DNA of 64,000 nt from Tragulus kanchil (lineage: Eukaryota; Chordata; Mammalia; Artiodactyla; Tragulidae), in contig JAIOJX010000005.1 in NCBI GenBank assembly GCA_022376925.1, positions 8,274,501 to 8,338,500 of the forward strand, given 5' to 3'. The position numbers and the translations under genes are program-made. Positions 46,155 through 58,153 of the stretch are shown piece by piece. Within the stretch, counting starts at the first letter, position 1. Every line of letters begins with the position of its first letter. Below the pieces are notes generated by a model. The model did no database searches. It had not been told where the DNA came from and saw only the letters and a list, made by a program, of their open reading frames with translations.

Positions 46155-46555
46155 GTCCCACGGAGGGTTAAATTGGACTGCGAATGATAGAAAAACCCTA
46201 GAGGGGTGTGCTTAAACAAGGTAGAAGTTAATTCTCTTCTTGTTTATTAGAAGTCCGGAGGAAAGGAACCCAGGGCTATCTGAGGGCCTCTAAAGGCTGC
46301 CGAATTTCAAGTTCCTCCTATCTTGTGCTTTGGGATCCTCAATACAAGGTCCAGGGCTGCTCAAATTCCAGCCATCACAGCCACAGTCCAGCCAGCAGGA
46401 AGAGAGGGGTGAGAAAAATGGGCCTCTTTCCTGAAGGGTCCCCATGGACCCTCTGCTGACATCCTGTTAGCCAGACGTGGTCATGGGCCAAAATGAGCTG
46501 CAAGGGAAGCTGAGAAATGTAGTCTTTATTCTGGGTGGCCATTCCATGACGGGGG
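46155..46555 (+). mobile_element. Ancient interspersed repeat, family unresolved
   Basis: AACAAGGTAGAAGTTAATTC, AAGTCCGGAGGAAAGGAACC and GGGAAGCTGAGAAATGTAGT are phrases I associate with an old mammalian repeat, but I cannot name it. Confidence 0.4.
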
Positions 46556-48330
46556 GAAGAGGCGAGTGGGCCCCAGGATGATAGTGTCAGCCACTGGTAT
46601 CGACTAGGTCAGCAGAGAACACGTGTGATAACTTGAAGGTACACACGTCAGGCTTTCCCGCCTGTCAGGAGAGCCCGTTGCTCGTGGCATGCACCCATAT
46701 GGGCCAGGAGGGTATATACTGTATGTTCTTCCCCCTGCCCAGAGGCTGTGCTCTGCTGCCGTGGGCTTCCTCCCAGCCTCGGCTGCTGGTCTGCCCTCCT
46801 GGTGCACAGTGGCACACACATGGAGAGGTCCTCGTGAAGGGGCTCCTGCCAGGAGCAGGCCCTTCCCGGTCTTCTCCAGCCCACAGGGGTGTGTGGGCCA
46901 CGGGCCCTCCCTCTTTCTGTCACGCCGCAGGAAGAGGTGTGCTTCCCGAAGGGTACGGCCAGAGCACAGCCAAACATCCCACCCAGCGTATGCCTGAGGA
47001 GTGGGAGGGAGGGAGAAGCTGTGACCCCAAGGGGAAAGGCTCCCCACCACCACCCCGCTGCTCCGTCTCCCAACTGGCCATTGTCCTTAGAGGTCAAAGA
47101 TGGTGTAAAGTCATAAAGTCGGTGAGTTGTTGGCTGTGGATGAGTTACAGCCCCAGGATGAGCCTAGCAGTCAAAGCCTAAATTTAATCTGACAGGCCAT
47201 GAAAATGAGACGATTGAATGCTAGTCCTGCTGGAATCCCCACATGTCACCCTCCATTAGCTTCCTCCTCAGAGTGGCTTCCAGCATCTCTGCTTTTCCTC
47301 GGCATCACACACAGACGGGAAGCCTCCCTGGGCGTCTTTAACCACCAAAGAGGAGGGAGATGGCCTGGTACCCAGAATCCGTTCCGAATCTACGAGGAGG
47401 TTGCAGCTGATGGTCCCGTGATTCTCCCACCCGCGTCACCCAGTCCTTGCTCCCTGGATCTGAGACACCGGCTAGCTGGGTCCAGCAGCAGTCTCTGTGC
47501 TGGACTACAACCGGGAGAAAGGCGTTGGGCCACCCGCTGAGATTGCAGACGTGGGCACAGCAGCCCCTCCCGTCCCTCCAGGCACTGAGGCGCCTTTAAA
47601 CTTCACCACCCGCCCCCAGGTTTCAAAGTTCTCATTTGCAAATCAATTTAGTAAGGCCCCAGGCTGAACTCTGTGGTTAACACCATTAAAAAGGTTCTTT
47701 TGACTAGTCTGGGGAATAAAACTACACACCTGCAAGTTCCTTACTACCTTTAACTGTAATCTTTAACTGCAGGTCAATGTACCATATTTTAATTTCTCTA
47801 GGTATTGTGCTGGATTTTTCACCTGTGGAGACAGAATTTTACTCTTATAAGAAGGCTTAAGGAGACAATGGAGTATGGGATAAGGTGCTGTTTAATTTGA
47901 GTTTTAAAGAAATACAACCTACGATGGAAACAATTAAAGCAATCCTATAGAAAAGAAAGCCCTATAAAACTGCTGGCCTATTACTTCATTCTCTTGCTCT
48001 GAAGTCTCTGAACATGGAAATGTCAGTTCAAACATAAATTCTATGGCTTACATTTCAGGGAAGATAAAGGTTCAGGGGAACAAAGATGTTACGTGGTGGC
48101 TGTTTCGCTTAAATCACCTTTCTGGAGCTCTTGTCTTCTATTAATGGGATGCCTGTGATGGGGCAGGGAGGGTGCTGGTGAACAGGGGCCTGGGGCCTGG
48201 AGCCCGGACAGTTGAGTAAGGCGCTCAGATCCACAGGAGAGAGGAGAACCCCAGCCTCCCGGTGGAGACGCTGCGTCCAGAGGCACCGGCTCTCGTGGTT
48301 CTCTCTCCTCTAAGGAGGGCAGGATGCGTA
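46556..48330. other. Single-copy upstream DNA, 1.8 kb
   Basis: GC-rich to about 47,620, with long overlapping frames on both strands (182 plus, 149 minus), then A/T-rich. No domain recognised. Confidence 0.45.
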
Positions 48331-48334
48331 TGAG

Positions 48335-48540
48335 GATCCTGGTGGCCCAGACAGTGAAGAATCTGCCTGCAGGGCGGGAGACTCAGGTTCGATCCCTGGT
48401 CCAGGAAGATCCCGGGAAAAGGGAATGCCAACCTACTCCAGTATTCTTGTCTGGAGAAATCCATGGACAGAAGAGTCTGACGGGCTGCCGTCCACGGGGT
48501 CGCAGCATCGGACAGGACTGAGTGATGAACACTTCACACT
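48335..48540 (+). mobile_element. Bov-tA SINE
   Basis: ATCCTGGTGGCCCAGACAGT, CTACTCCAGTATTCTTGTCT, GGACAGGACTGAGTGATGAA. The 3' tail is repeated at the start of block N2 (49,612-49,670). Confidence 0.88.
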
Positions 48541-50747
48541 TTGGAGGGAAAAGGCTGAGCCCGCTCATTTTCTGTGGAAGTGATCACGGGCAGCTGTGCA
48601 GGTCCCACCTAACTTCAGGCTTCTCCCATTCACACCCAGGTCCCCCCACTGCCAGGTGCGTTTCCAGTGGCCCGTGAGACAGACGCAACCACTCTGGGGA
48701 GTTAGAACAGAGCTACAAGGGGAAGAGGAAGCAAAACAGGGAGTAGGCAAGGTTTCGCTGAAGAATATGGCTCTTTTTTGGTGCTTCTGCAAAGAGGTAT
48801 CTCTCCAACTCCAGTTGCCTTACGGCCTCTGACTGTTCCCCTGGGGGTCAATCCCAGGGTATGTTTGCTGTGGGCTCTGGGATGCTGTGTACCTCAGCCT
48901 GAGCCCGTGTGTGTGCGTTAGTGACACTAACACCACTCTCTGTGGGTCTGAGGGGTCCCCTCCTAGAGCACAGGCATCCCTGACTCCTCCCTCCCCCACA
49001 ACACACACAGATAGACACTACGATAGACACTACGATGGAAAGAATTAAAGCAATCCTATAGAAAAAAAGGCTCTGTAAAACTGCTGGCCTATTATTTCAT
49101 TCAGTGCAGACTGGCATTAAAGACCCTGGAAGCTATGCTTGATCTTTTCCCACGCCTCCTAAAAGCACCCCCTTCCGTGGTCACAGATCACCACGGAGAT
49201 TAGAAAGGAGCTGCTCGGAAGTCGACATCTTTGTTCCATGTCACTTACACTGTTTGACTATCCAGAGCCTTCTACACATGCAAAGCATTGCAATTACGTG
49301 CAAAGTCAGAAATGGAGAGAAATCAGAGAGAAACTCATTCTTGGCCTGGTGGAGTTCTATTTGCCCTGAAAAAGTTCTGCCTCTTAAATACATGGTTTGT
49401 TTTGTGTGTAAATTTTGTATCCTGGGGTCAACATATCCGTTAAAAAAAGAAATAAAAATTAGAGAGATGATAGGAATGTACTACCCCTCCACCCCCGCTC
49501 CATTTCAACACAGAAATCATTCTTTTGGAAAATTGGGCTTGAGCAAGATGTTTTTGACGGTTCCTGATGGTCGCCTAGGAACAAAACATTATCATCTGAG
49601 GCAATGGTAGGGACAGAAGAGTCTGACGGCGCAGGCAATCGGACAGGACTGAGTGATGAACACTTCACACTTTGGAGGAAAAGGCTGAGCCCGCTCATTT
49701 TCTGTGGAAGTGATCACGGGCAGCTGTGCAGGTCCCACCTAACTTCAGGCTTCTCCCATTCACACCCAGGTCCCCCCACTGCCAGGTGCGTTTCCAGTGG
49801 CCCGTGAGACAGACGCAACCACTCTGGGGAGTTAGAACAGAGCTACAAGGGGAAGAGGAAGCAAAACAGGGAGTAGGCAAGGTTTCGCTGAAGAATATGG
49901 CTCTTTTTTGGTGCTTCTGCAAAGAGGTATCTCTCCAACTCCAGTTGCCTTACGGCCTCTGACTGTTCCCCTGGGGGTCAATCCCAGGGTATGTTTGCTG
50001 TGGGCTCTGGGATGCTGTGTACCTCAGCCTGAGCCCGTGTGTGTGCGTTAGTGACACTAACACCACTCTCTGTGGGTCTGAGGGTCCCTCCTAGAGCACA
50101 GGCATCCCTGACTCCTCCCTCCCCCACAACACACACAGATAGACACTACGATAGACACTACGATGGAAAGAATTAAAGCAATCCTATAGAAAAAAAGGCT
50201 CTGTAAAACTGCTGGCCTATTATTTCATTCAGTGCAGACTGGCATTAAAGACCCTGGAAGCTATGCTTGATCTTTTCCCACGCCTCCTAAAAGCACCCCC
50301 TTCCGTGGTCACAGATCACCACGGAGATTAGAAAGGAGCTGCTCGGAAGTCGACATCTTTGTTCCATGTCACTTACACTGTTTGACTATCCAGAGCCTTC
50401 TACACATGCAAAGCATTGCAATTACGTGCAAAGTCAGAAATGGAGAGAAATCAGAGAGAAACTCATTCTTGGCCTGGTGGAGTTCTATTTGCCCTGAAAA
50501 AGTTCTGCCTCTTAAATACATGGTTTGTTTTGTGTGTAAATTTTGTATCCTGGGGTCAACATATCCGTTAAAAAAAGAAATAAAAATTAGAGAGATGATA
50601 GGAATGTACTACCCCTCCACCCCCGCTCCATTTCAACACAGAAATCATTCTTTTGGAAAATTGGGCTTGAGCAAGATGTTTTTGACGGTTCCTGATGGTC
50701 GCCTAGGAACAAAACATTATCATCTGAGGCAATGGTAGGGACAGAAG
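48463..50747 (+). repeat. Tandem duplication N (offset about 1,130)
   Basis: Copy 1 is 48,463-49,611 and copy 2 is 49,612-50,747. The join shares GGACAGAAGA. About 16 bases of the Bov-tA tail are lost at the start of copy 2. Confidence 0.95.
48541..49605. other. Unique DNA of block N (duplicated at 49,670-50,745)
   Basis: No SINE. It carries its own short direct repeat (ATAGACACTACGATAGACAC near 49,011-49,036). A 118-codon plus frame at 49,254-49,610 is unrecognised. Confidence 0.5.
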
Positions 50748-50833
50748 AATATTTCAGTTTGTCTTAACAATCTAAGATTCTTGCAAACAGCCGAGTCCCA
50801 AGGAGGCCAGGACATACCTTGTAAGAACTTCTA

Positions 50834-51880
50834 GACAAGAATCAGATTATGGGCCAAAGAAAATGCAGAGAGGTGAGTCCTAACAGGTGCTCCAGGAAAC
50901 ATCCTCTGTAGGTTTTGCTATGTTTACAGGTACACATGGTCCCTTAACTCAAACGCACTTGTTAAATCAAACTGAGTCTTAATTTTTGTTAATAATAATA
51001 ATAATAAAGTCTCACTTTGCAGGATTGTAAGATAAGGAAAAGATACAAGGAAATCAGACAGAGCCTCCCCATTTGTGAGCGTCTGGTCTCCTTGATCGAG
51101 GTTACAGGGAGTAAGCGGACTGTAGCCACCGGTACCTCTGCACGGAAAATTTGAGCAGAGCCTCTGTCTCATTCTTCACTTTTGTTTCCTCCTCCTTGAA
51201 AGGCTGTATGTCTCCAGGAAAACTGCAGGAGAATTTATGCCTTTTCTTTTCCCTGCATAACCCCACTCACATTGGATTGTGAGTTACAGCCTGAAGTTTC
51301 AGGTTCACGTATTCAAAATGTTCAGAATGGGTTTCTGCTTCTCTATTTGTTTAAATGGGTAATTGGACACAGGGGACACCATGGTATTATTTTGAAGTTT
51401 ATCTTTAACTCTGTGAGAAGTTATAAAGACAATGAATAAAGTTCATTCCTTCTTCCTGGACATAATAGGCAGCAAGACAAGTAGGCATTCAGGGCGTGTG
51501 TGATGGCAACACCATCCTAAGGGTCGTGTACAAACAGGGAGCTGGATACAGCCCCCGCCCTCTAAGACGGTGGTGATCCAAGGGATGGAACGACAGCCGC
51601 CCAGACAGCCCAGGAAGCACCGGAGGAACTGCGTTCCTGTGACCAGCTCTTCTTGGCCCTCATGTGCTTGCATCTGTGTGTCTGGACTGTTATTTGGAGC
51701 TACCAGTTAATACCACAGCATCGTCCACCAAATGGTAAGAGCTTGTGGTTAAGATTTTTAAATAAAATACAGACTACATTCCATTTGAATTTCAGATAAA
51801 TAAGAGTAATTTAAAATAAGTATATCCCATGAAATATCTGGGATGTATTTCCACAAGAAAAGATTAGTTTATGAAATTCA
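50834..51880. other. Unique DNA of block O (duplicated at 51,907-52,957)
   Basis: Contains an (AAT)n run at about 50,990-51,006. No exon recognised. Confidence 0.5.
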
Positions 51881-52957
51881 ATAAGGATAAGCCGTGGCTC
51901 CAAAAAGACAAGAATCAGATTATGGGCCAAAGAAAATGCAGAGAGGTGAGTCCTAACAGGTGCTCCAGGAAACATCCTCTGTAGGTTTTGCTATGTTTAC
52001 AGGTACACATGGTCCCTTAACTCAAACGCACTTGTTAAATCAAACTGAGTCTTAATTTTTGTTAATAATAATAATAATAAAGTCTCACTTTGCAGGATTG
52101 TAAGATAAGGAAAAGATACAAGGAAATCAGACAGAGCCTCCCCATTTGTGAGCGTCTGGTCTCCTTGATCGAGGTTACAGGGAGTAAGCGGACTGTAGCC
52201 ACCGGTACCTCTGCACGGAAAATTTGAGCAGAGCCTCTGTCTCATTCTTCACTTTTGTTTCCTCCTCCTTGAAAGGCTGTATGTCTCCAGGAAAACTGCA
52301 GGAGAATTTATGCCTTTTCTTTTCCCTGCATAACCCCACTCACATTGGATTGTGAGTTACAGCCTGAAGTTTCAGGTTCACGTATTCAAAATGTTCAGAA
52401 TGGGTTTCTGCTTCTCTATTTGTTTAAATGGGTAATTGGACACAGGGGACACCATGGTATTATTTTGAAGTTTATCTTTAACTCTGTGAGAAGTTATAAA
52501 GACAATGAATAAAGTTCATTCCTTCTTCCTGGACATAATAGGCAGCAAGACAAGTAGGCATTCAGGGCGTGTGTGATGGCAACACCATCCTAAGGGTCGT
52601 GTACAAACAGGGAGCTGGATACAGCCCCCGCCCTCTAAGACGGTGGTGATCCAAGGGATGGAACGACAGCCGCCCAGACAGCCCAGGAAGCACCGGAGGA
52701 ACTGCGTTCCTGTGACCAGCTCTTCTTGGCCCTCATGTGCTTGCATCTGTGTGTCTGGACTGTTATTTGGAGCTACCAGTTAATACCACAGCATCGTCCA
52801 CCAAATGGTAAGAGCATGTGGTTAAGATTTTTAAATAAAATACAGACTACATTCCATTTGAATTTCAGATAAATAAGAGTAATTTTTAAAAATAAGTATA
52901 TCCCATGAAATATCTGGGATGTATTTCCACAAGAAAAGATTAGTTTACTGAAATTCA
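50834..52957 (+). repeat. Tandem duplication O (offset about 1,073)
   Basis: Copy 1 is 50,834-about 51,880 and copy 2 is 51,907-about 52,957. About 25 bases of filler (51,882-51,906) have no source I can see. Confidence 0.95.
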
Positions 52958-53380
52958 AAGTGAGCTAGGAGGCCCCTAAGCTGACACCCTTCCCTGCAGA
53001 GAAACAGCTTTACGGCCCCGACAGCCAACAGGAACGAGAGGAGAAATCCCAGAGAGGACCACAGCTTATTCCTAATTGGAAGATGCTCATAATATGCCTA
53101 GTCTCTCTCCCCCATGAAGAAAGCAGCTCTTCCCTTCTCCTGGGAGCTCAAGCGGATAGAATGTCATGGGTGTTAGTGTGAGCTCGGAGTGACTCCTTGA
53201 GATTTTTCGTCGCTGTTGTTTTAACGAGTGGCACTTCAGTTCCACCAATATTTATGAAGCACAGACTGCTTTGCAGAACAGTGTGGTAGGCGGAGTCTCT
53301 TTTCTCCAGAGTTTAGAATTCAAAGAGAGTGGCTACCATGCCTACAACAGATGTTCCTTAACCTGTGTATCTGATCATTC

Positions 53381-53598
53381 AGAGCTTCCCCAGTGCCTCA
53401 GCAGTGAGAATCCACCTGCATGCAGTGCAGGAGCCGCAGCAGCCTCAGGTTTGATCCTTGGGTCGGGAAGGTCCCCTGGAGGAGGACACAGCAACCCACT
53501 CCAGTCTTCTTGCCTGGAGAATCCCACGGACAGAGGAGCCTGATGGGTTATAGTTTATAGAGCTGCAGAGAGTGGGACATGACTGCAGCAACTGAGTA
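53381..53598 (+). mobile_element. Bov-tA SINE
   Basis: GAGCTTCCCCAGTGCCTCAG through GGGACATGACTGCAGCAACT. Duplicate at 54,493-54,710. Confidence 0.88.
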
Positions 53599-53739
53599 TG
53601 AGTTGATAATTCAATATATATTTTACATATTTACTAAAAAATTTCATTTACAAATATAAACAAAGAGCCCCAGGATCACAGAGAGGGATATGAGAACGCT
53701 TTGGGAGATGAGAGAAGAGTTTATGGAGGAAAGAGTGGG

Positions 53740-53857
53740 TGGGACTTTCCCGGTGGTCCAGTGGTTAAAACTTCATTCTCCAAATGCAGGAAGCACGGGA
53801 TTCCTGGTCAGGGAACTAAGATCCTGCATGTTACACAGCCAGCCAAAGAAAAAAAAG
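53740..53857 (+). mobile_element. Short CHR-type SINE (different subfamily)
   Basis: GGGACTTTCCCGGTGGTCCA, GTCAGGGAACTAAGATCCTG, CAGCCAGCCAAAG then A-tail. GTGGGTG on both sides is a likely target-site duplication. Duplicate at 54,851-54,968. Confidence 0.8.
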
Positions 53858-54492
53858 TGGGTGAACTGGGTTTGGCAGGAACGAACAATTCTCCCTGGGG
53901 AGATAAAAGCCAACAGCTTCCCGTGCTGAAAGGATGGAACCATTAAAGAGAGAGAAATAACAAAGCGTGGTCAAGGAGAGTAGGCCACCTGGGAGGCGAT
54001 GACTGATTTGCTTGTTTATTCAGTAGGTGTTTATTGAATACGTATGCACACATCACTGCAGAACTGTGTAAAGGGCCTTATGACCGCCTAAGCTGACACC
54101 CTTCCCTGCAGAGAAACAGCTTTACGGCCCCGACAGCCAACAGGAACGAGAGGAGAAATCCCAGAGAGGACCACAGCTTATTCCTAATTGGAAGATGCTC
54201 ATAATATGCCTAGTCTCTCTCCCCCATGAAGAAAGCAGCTCTTCCCTTCTCCTGGGAGCTCAAGCGGATAGAATGTCATGGGTGTTAGTGTGAGCTCGGA
54301 GTGACTCCTTGAGATTTTTCGTCGCTGTTGTTTTAACGAGTGGCACTTCAGTTCCACCAATATTTATGAAGCACAGACTGCTTTGCAGAACAGTGTGGTA
54401 GGCGGAGTCTCTTTTCTCCAGAGTTTAGAATTCAAAGAGAGTGGCTACCATGCCTACAACAGATGTTCCTTAACCTGTGTATCTGATCATTC

Positions 54493-54710
54493 AGAGCTTC
54501 CCCAGTGCCTCAGCAGTGAGAATCCACCTGCATGCAGTGCAGGAGCCGCAGCAGCCTCAGGTTTGATCCTTGGGTCGGGAAGGTCCCCTGGAGGAGGACA
54601 CAGCAACCCACTCCAGTCTTCTTGCCTGGAGAATCCCACGGACAGAGGAGCCTGATGGGTTATAGTTTATAGAGCTGCAGAGAGTGGGACATGACTGCAG
54701 CAACTGAGTA
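54493..54710 (+). mobile_element. Bov-tA SINE, copy in block P2
   Basis: Duplicate of 53,381-53,598. Confidence 0.88.
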
Positions 54711-54850
54711 TGAGTTGATAATTCAATATATATTTTACATATTTACTAAAAATTGCATTTACAAATATAAACAAAGAGCCCCAGGATCACAGAGAGGGAT
54801 ATGAGAACGCTTTGGGAGATGAGAGAAGAGTTTATGGAGGAAAGAGTGGG

Positions 54851-54968
54851 TGGGACTTTCCCGGTGGTCCAGTGGTTAAAACTTCATTCTCCAAATGCAG
54901 GAAGCACGGGATTCCTGGTCAGGGAACTAAGATCCTGCATGTTACACAGCCAGCCAAAGAAAAAAAAG
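54851..54968 (+). mobile_element. Short CHR-type SINE, copy in block P2
   Basis: Duplicate of 53,740-53,857. Confidence 0.8.
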
Positions 54969-55207
54969 TGGGTGAACTGGGTTTGGCAGGAACGAACAAT
55001 TCTCCCTGGGGAGATAAAAGCCAACAGCTTCCCGTGCTGAAAGGATGGAACCATTAAAGAGAGAGAAATAACAAAGCGTGGTCAAGGAGAGTAGGCCACC
55101 TGGGAGGCGATGACTGATTTGCTTGTTTATTCAGTAGGTGTTTATTGAATACGTATGCACACATCACTGCAGAACTGTGTAAAGGGCTATGAAGAAGAGG
55201 CATGTGG

Positions 55208-55544
55208 GGCTTCCCCTGGTGGTCCAGTGGGTAAGGACACCGCCTTGCAGTGCAAGGGGCGCTGATTTGAGCCCTGGCCTGGGAAGATCCCACGTGCCAC
55301 GGAGCGGACGGACAGATGTGTCCAATTACCGAGCCGGAGCTCTGGAGCACATGCGCCCAGAGCCGGCACTCTGCGGCGACAGACGCCACCGCAATGGGAG
55401 GCACACAGGAGCCAAAGAACAAAGATGGATGAAAATAGAGACATGAAAGACCAATAGAAGTAGCCCGCCTGCTCCCCTCCCTCCCCAACCTGACCCCGGC
55501 CCTAAATAAATAAATAAATAAATAAATCTTTAAAAAAAAAAAAA
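55208..55544 (+). mobile_element. Full-length CHR-type SINE with perfect 17-base target-site duplication
   Basis: The 17-base direct repeat GAAGAAGAGGCATGTGG flanks the element at 55,191-55,207 and 55,545-55,561 without mismatch, marking a recent target-primed insertion. The element has the tRNA-like head, the body (GAGCACATGCGCCCAGAGCC), a C/T-rich 3' extension at about 55,465-55,503, (AAAT)n and a poly-A. It is 337 bases long. Duplicate at 56,285-56,622. Confidence 0.92.
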
Positions 55545-55561
55545 GAAGAAGAGGCATGTGG

Positions 55562-55950
55562 TGCCAGGACCTAGTGAGGGAAGTGGGACAGGCTTCGATG
55601 AGGGAGGCAATGGAAGGCTACGCTCTAAAGGGAAAACAGAATAAACCAAGGCCTGGGAGGAGGAGGACATAAGGCAGTTTAAACACTATGTGCAAGTGCC
55701 CCATGGCAGAAGCAAGCAGGATGCCTTCAAAGAGCTGAAAGGAAGTCAGTGTGTGTGCAGCCCAGAGAACACGGTGGGATATGAAGCTTGAGCGGCAATT
55801 GCATGCAGTTGGATCCATGCAAAGCCTTCTGGGATCTGTGAAGGAATTCCATTGTAATCTGCAGCGCACTATGGAGCCATTCTACATGGTTACTTAGGAA
55901 TGTAACCTAGCTAGCTTTGGGTTTGAAAGAATCTCTCTGGCTGGGCTGGT
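55562..55950. other. Unique DNA of block Q (duplicated at 56,639-57,030)
   Basis: Nothing recognised beyond short open frames. Confidence 0.5.
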
Positions 55951-56284
55951 GCGAAGACTGGAGGAGGAAGCAGACTGCAGTGAGGAGACCAGTGAGGGCG
56001 CAACGTCAGGAGCTGAGGACACCTGTCTTCTCCATCTCTCCTGATGATTTTTCTACATCTTCAGGAACTTTTCTCCTGGGAAGAAAGATAAAAGCTCAAA
56101 AAAAGCTTCCCGTGCTGAAAGGATGGAACCATTAAAGAGAGAGAAATAACAAAGCGTGGTCAAGGAGAGTAGGCCACCTGGGAGGCGATGACTGATTTGC
56201 TTGTTTATTCAGTAGGTGTTTATTGAATACGTATGCACACATCACTGCAGAACTGTGTAAAGGGCTATGAAGAAGAGGCATGTG

Positions 56285-56622
56285 GGGCTTCCCCTGGTGG
56301 TCCAGTGGGTAGGACACCGCCTTGCAGTGCAAGGGGCGCTGATTTGAGCCCTGGCCTGGGAAGATCCCACGTGCCACGGAGCGGACGGACAGATGTGTCC
56401 AATTACCGAGCCGGAGCTCTGGAGCACATGCGCCCAGAGCCGGCACTCTGCGGCGACAGACGCCACCGCAATGGGAGGCACACAGGAGCCAAAGAACAAA
56501 GATGGATGAAAATAGAGACATGAAAGACCAATAGAAGTAGCCCGCCTGCTCCCCTCCCTCCCCAACCTGACCCCGGCCCTAAATAAATAAATAAATAAAT
56601 AAATCTTTAAAAAAAAAAAAAG
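56285..56622 (+). mobile_element. CHR-type SINE, copy in block Q2
   Basis: Duplicate of 55,208-55,544, lacking one A in GGGTAAGGAC. Confidence 0.92.
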
Positions 56623-57165
56623 AAGAAGAGGCATGTGGTGCCAGGACCTAGTGAGGGAAGTGGGACAGGCTTCGATGAGGGAGGCAATGGAAGGCTACGC
56701 TCTAAAGGGAAAACAGAATAAACCAAGGCCTGGGAGGAGGAGGACATAAGGCAGTTTAAACACTATGTGCAAGTGCCCCATGGCAGAAGCAAGCAGGATG
56801 CCTTCAAAGAGCTGAAAGGAAGTCAGTGTGTGTGCAGCCCAGAGAACACGGTGGGATATGAAGCTTGAGCGGCAATTGCATGCAGTTGGATCCATGCAAA
56901 GCCTTCTGGGATCTGTGAAGGAATTCCATTGTAATCTGCAGCGCACTATGGAGCCATTCTACATGGTTACTTAGGAATGTAACCTAGCTAGCTTTGGGTT
57001 TGAAAGAATCTCTCTGGCTGGGCTGGTGCGAAGACTGGAGGGAGGGAAGCAGACTGCAGTGAGGAGACCAGTGAGGGGGCAACGTCAGGAAGCTGGTCAG
57101 GAGCTGAGGGACACCTGTCTTCTCCATCTCTCCTGATGATCTTTGTTCTACATCTTCAGAGGGGT

Positions 57166-58153
57166 CCGAGAAGAGCACCGCCAGGCCTCCAACTACATCA
57201 CAGAGCATCCGGGTCTTGATGACGCGGCCGCATGAGGAGAATTTCACAAGTCACGACGTGTGCTTATCGCTGGAGGGTGATAGGGTCTGGGTAGCAGGCC
57301 TGTGCCCCCGAGCGCCAGGGCCGAGCCGGGCCTTCGAAGGTGGTGGAATGCAGGAGACTGACCAGCTTACTGGTCGCGGGCACTGGGAACCTCCTTTCTT
57401 AGGCCAAGGCCCCTGTGCCCCAGCAGGAGTCTTCCTGTGGTGTCTTTCCCCCTCTCCCGTCCACCCCTGTCCCGCCAGGGGTGTCTGGGGCAGAGGGCAG
57501 CATGGGTCTGTAACTCCTGGCAACCTCTCGCCACCTCTCCGCGCGTTCTAAACCGCAGGAGCGCTCTGTTCCCGCGGGCTGCACTCACCAGACAAGGGCC
57601 AAGAAGTGTAGGTGGCGTCCCTTGCAGAGTGCTCTTTGATATTTAATTCTTACATGATACCTCTAATTGTTCCCTGGGGTCACAGAGTCAGACACGACCC
57701 AGCGGCTGAACGATACAGAACTGTGAGTAACTGGTGGACTCAGAAAGGCCTTTGCTGGAGTCTTTTAGGATCAATGAGTATGAGTCGATTTAGGTGAATC
57801 ACATGCTGTGAAAACTCAGAGCAGAAGCCTCACTTATCTAAAACCAGGACCTGGGGAGGGAAGAATGCTGCCTAAAGGCCCACACCTCCAGGGGACGACA
57901 GGAAACAGGTCGCTGGAGTCCAGCTTGAGGTCTGTCTCCTCAACAGACCGGCTTTCTGAACTGGACTTTGTTTCTGTCACCATCCCCCAAGCCAGATGCT
58001 GCTCCTTACCCTTCTCTTCTGTTCGAGAATTTTTCCTGATTTGAGTCCCCTTTCTCCTGAGGTCTGTCAGGAAGCACTACGAGATTTGCAAGGTCAAATT
58101 CCAGGCCAACAGAAGAGTTGGTCTCAGCAAAAGTCTCAACAGGATAAGCACTG
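57166..58153. other. Unique DNA of block R (duplicated at 58,306-59,292)
   Basis: GC-rich in its first half with several CpG. Overlapping frames on both strands, none recognised. Confidence 0.5.
57668..57715 (+). mobile_element. Bov-tA SINE 3' tail fragment
   Basis: GGGGTCACAGAGTCAGACAC followed by GACCCAGCGGCTGAAC. Only the tail remains. Duplicate at 58,807-58,854. Confidence 0.65.

Larger units (their letters stand above)
52973..55188 (+). repeat. Tandem duplication P (offset about 1,112)
   Basis: Copy 1 is 52,973-about 54,078 and copy 2 is 54,089-55,188. About 10 bases of filler join them. Confidence 0.95.
55026..57165 (+). repeat. Tandem duplication Q (offset about 1,077)
   Basis: Copy 1 is 55,026-56,100 and copy 2 is 56,104-about 57,165. 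The last 150 bases of copy 1 (55,950-56,070) have lost bases relative to copy 2, mostly in runs and one short repeat. Confidence 0.95.

Noticed and set aside
55054..55557. 167-codon minus-strand frame repeated in part at 56,132-56,634
   Set aside because: It is the antisense of a CHR SINE plus tail.
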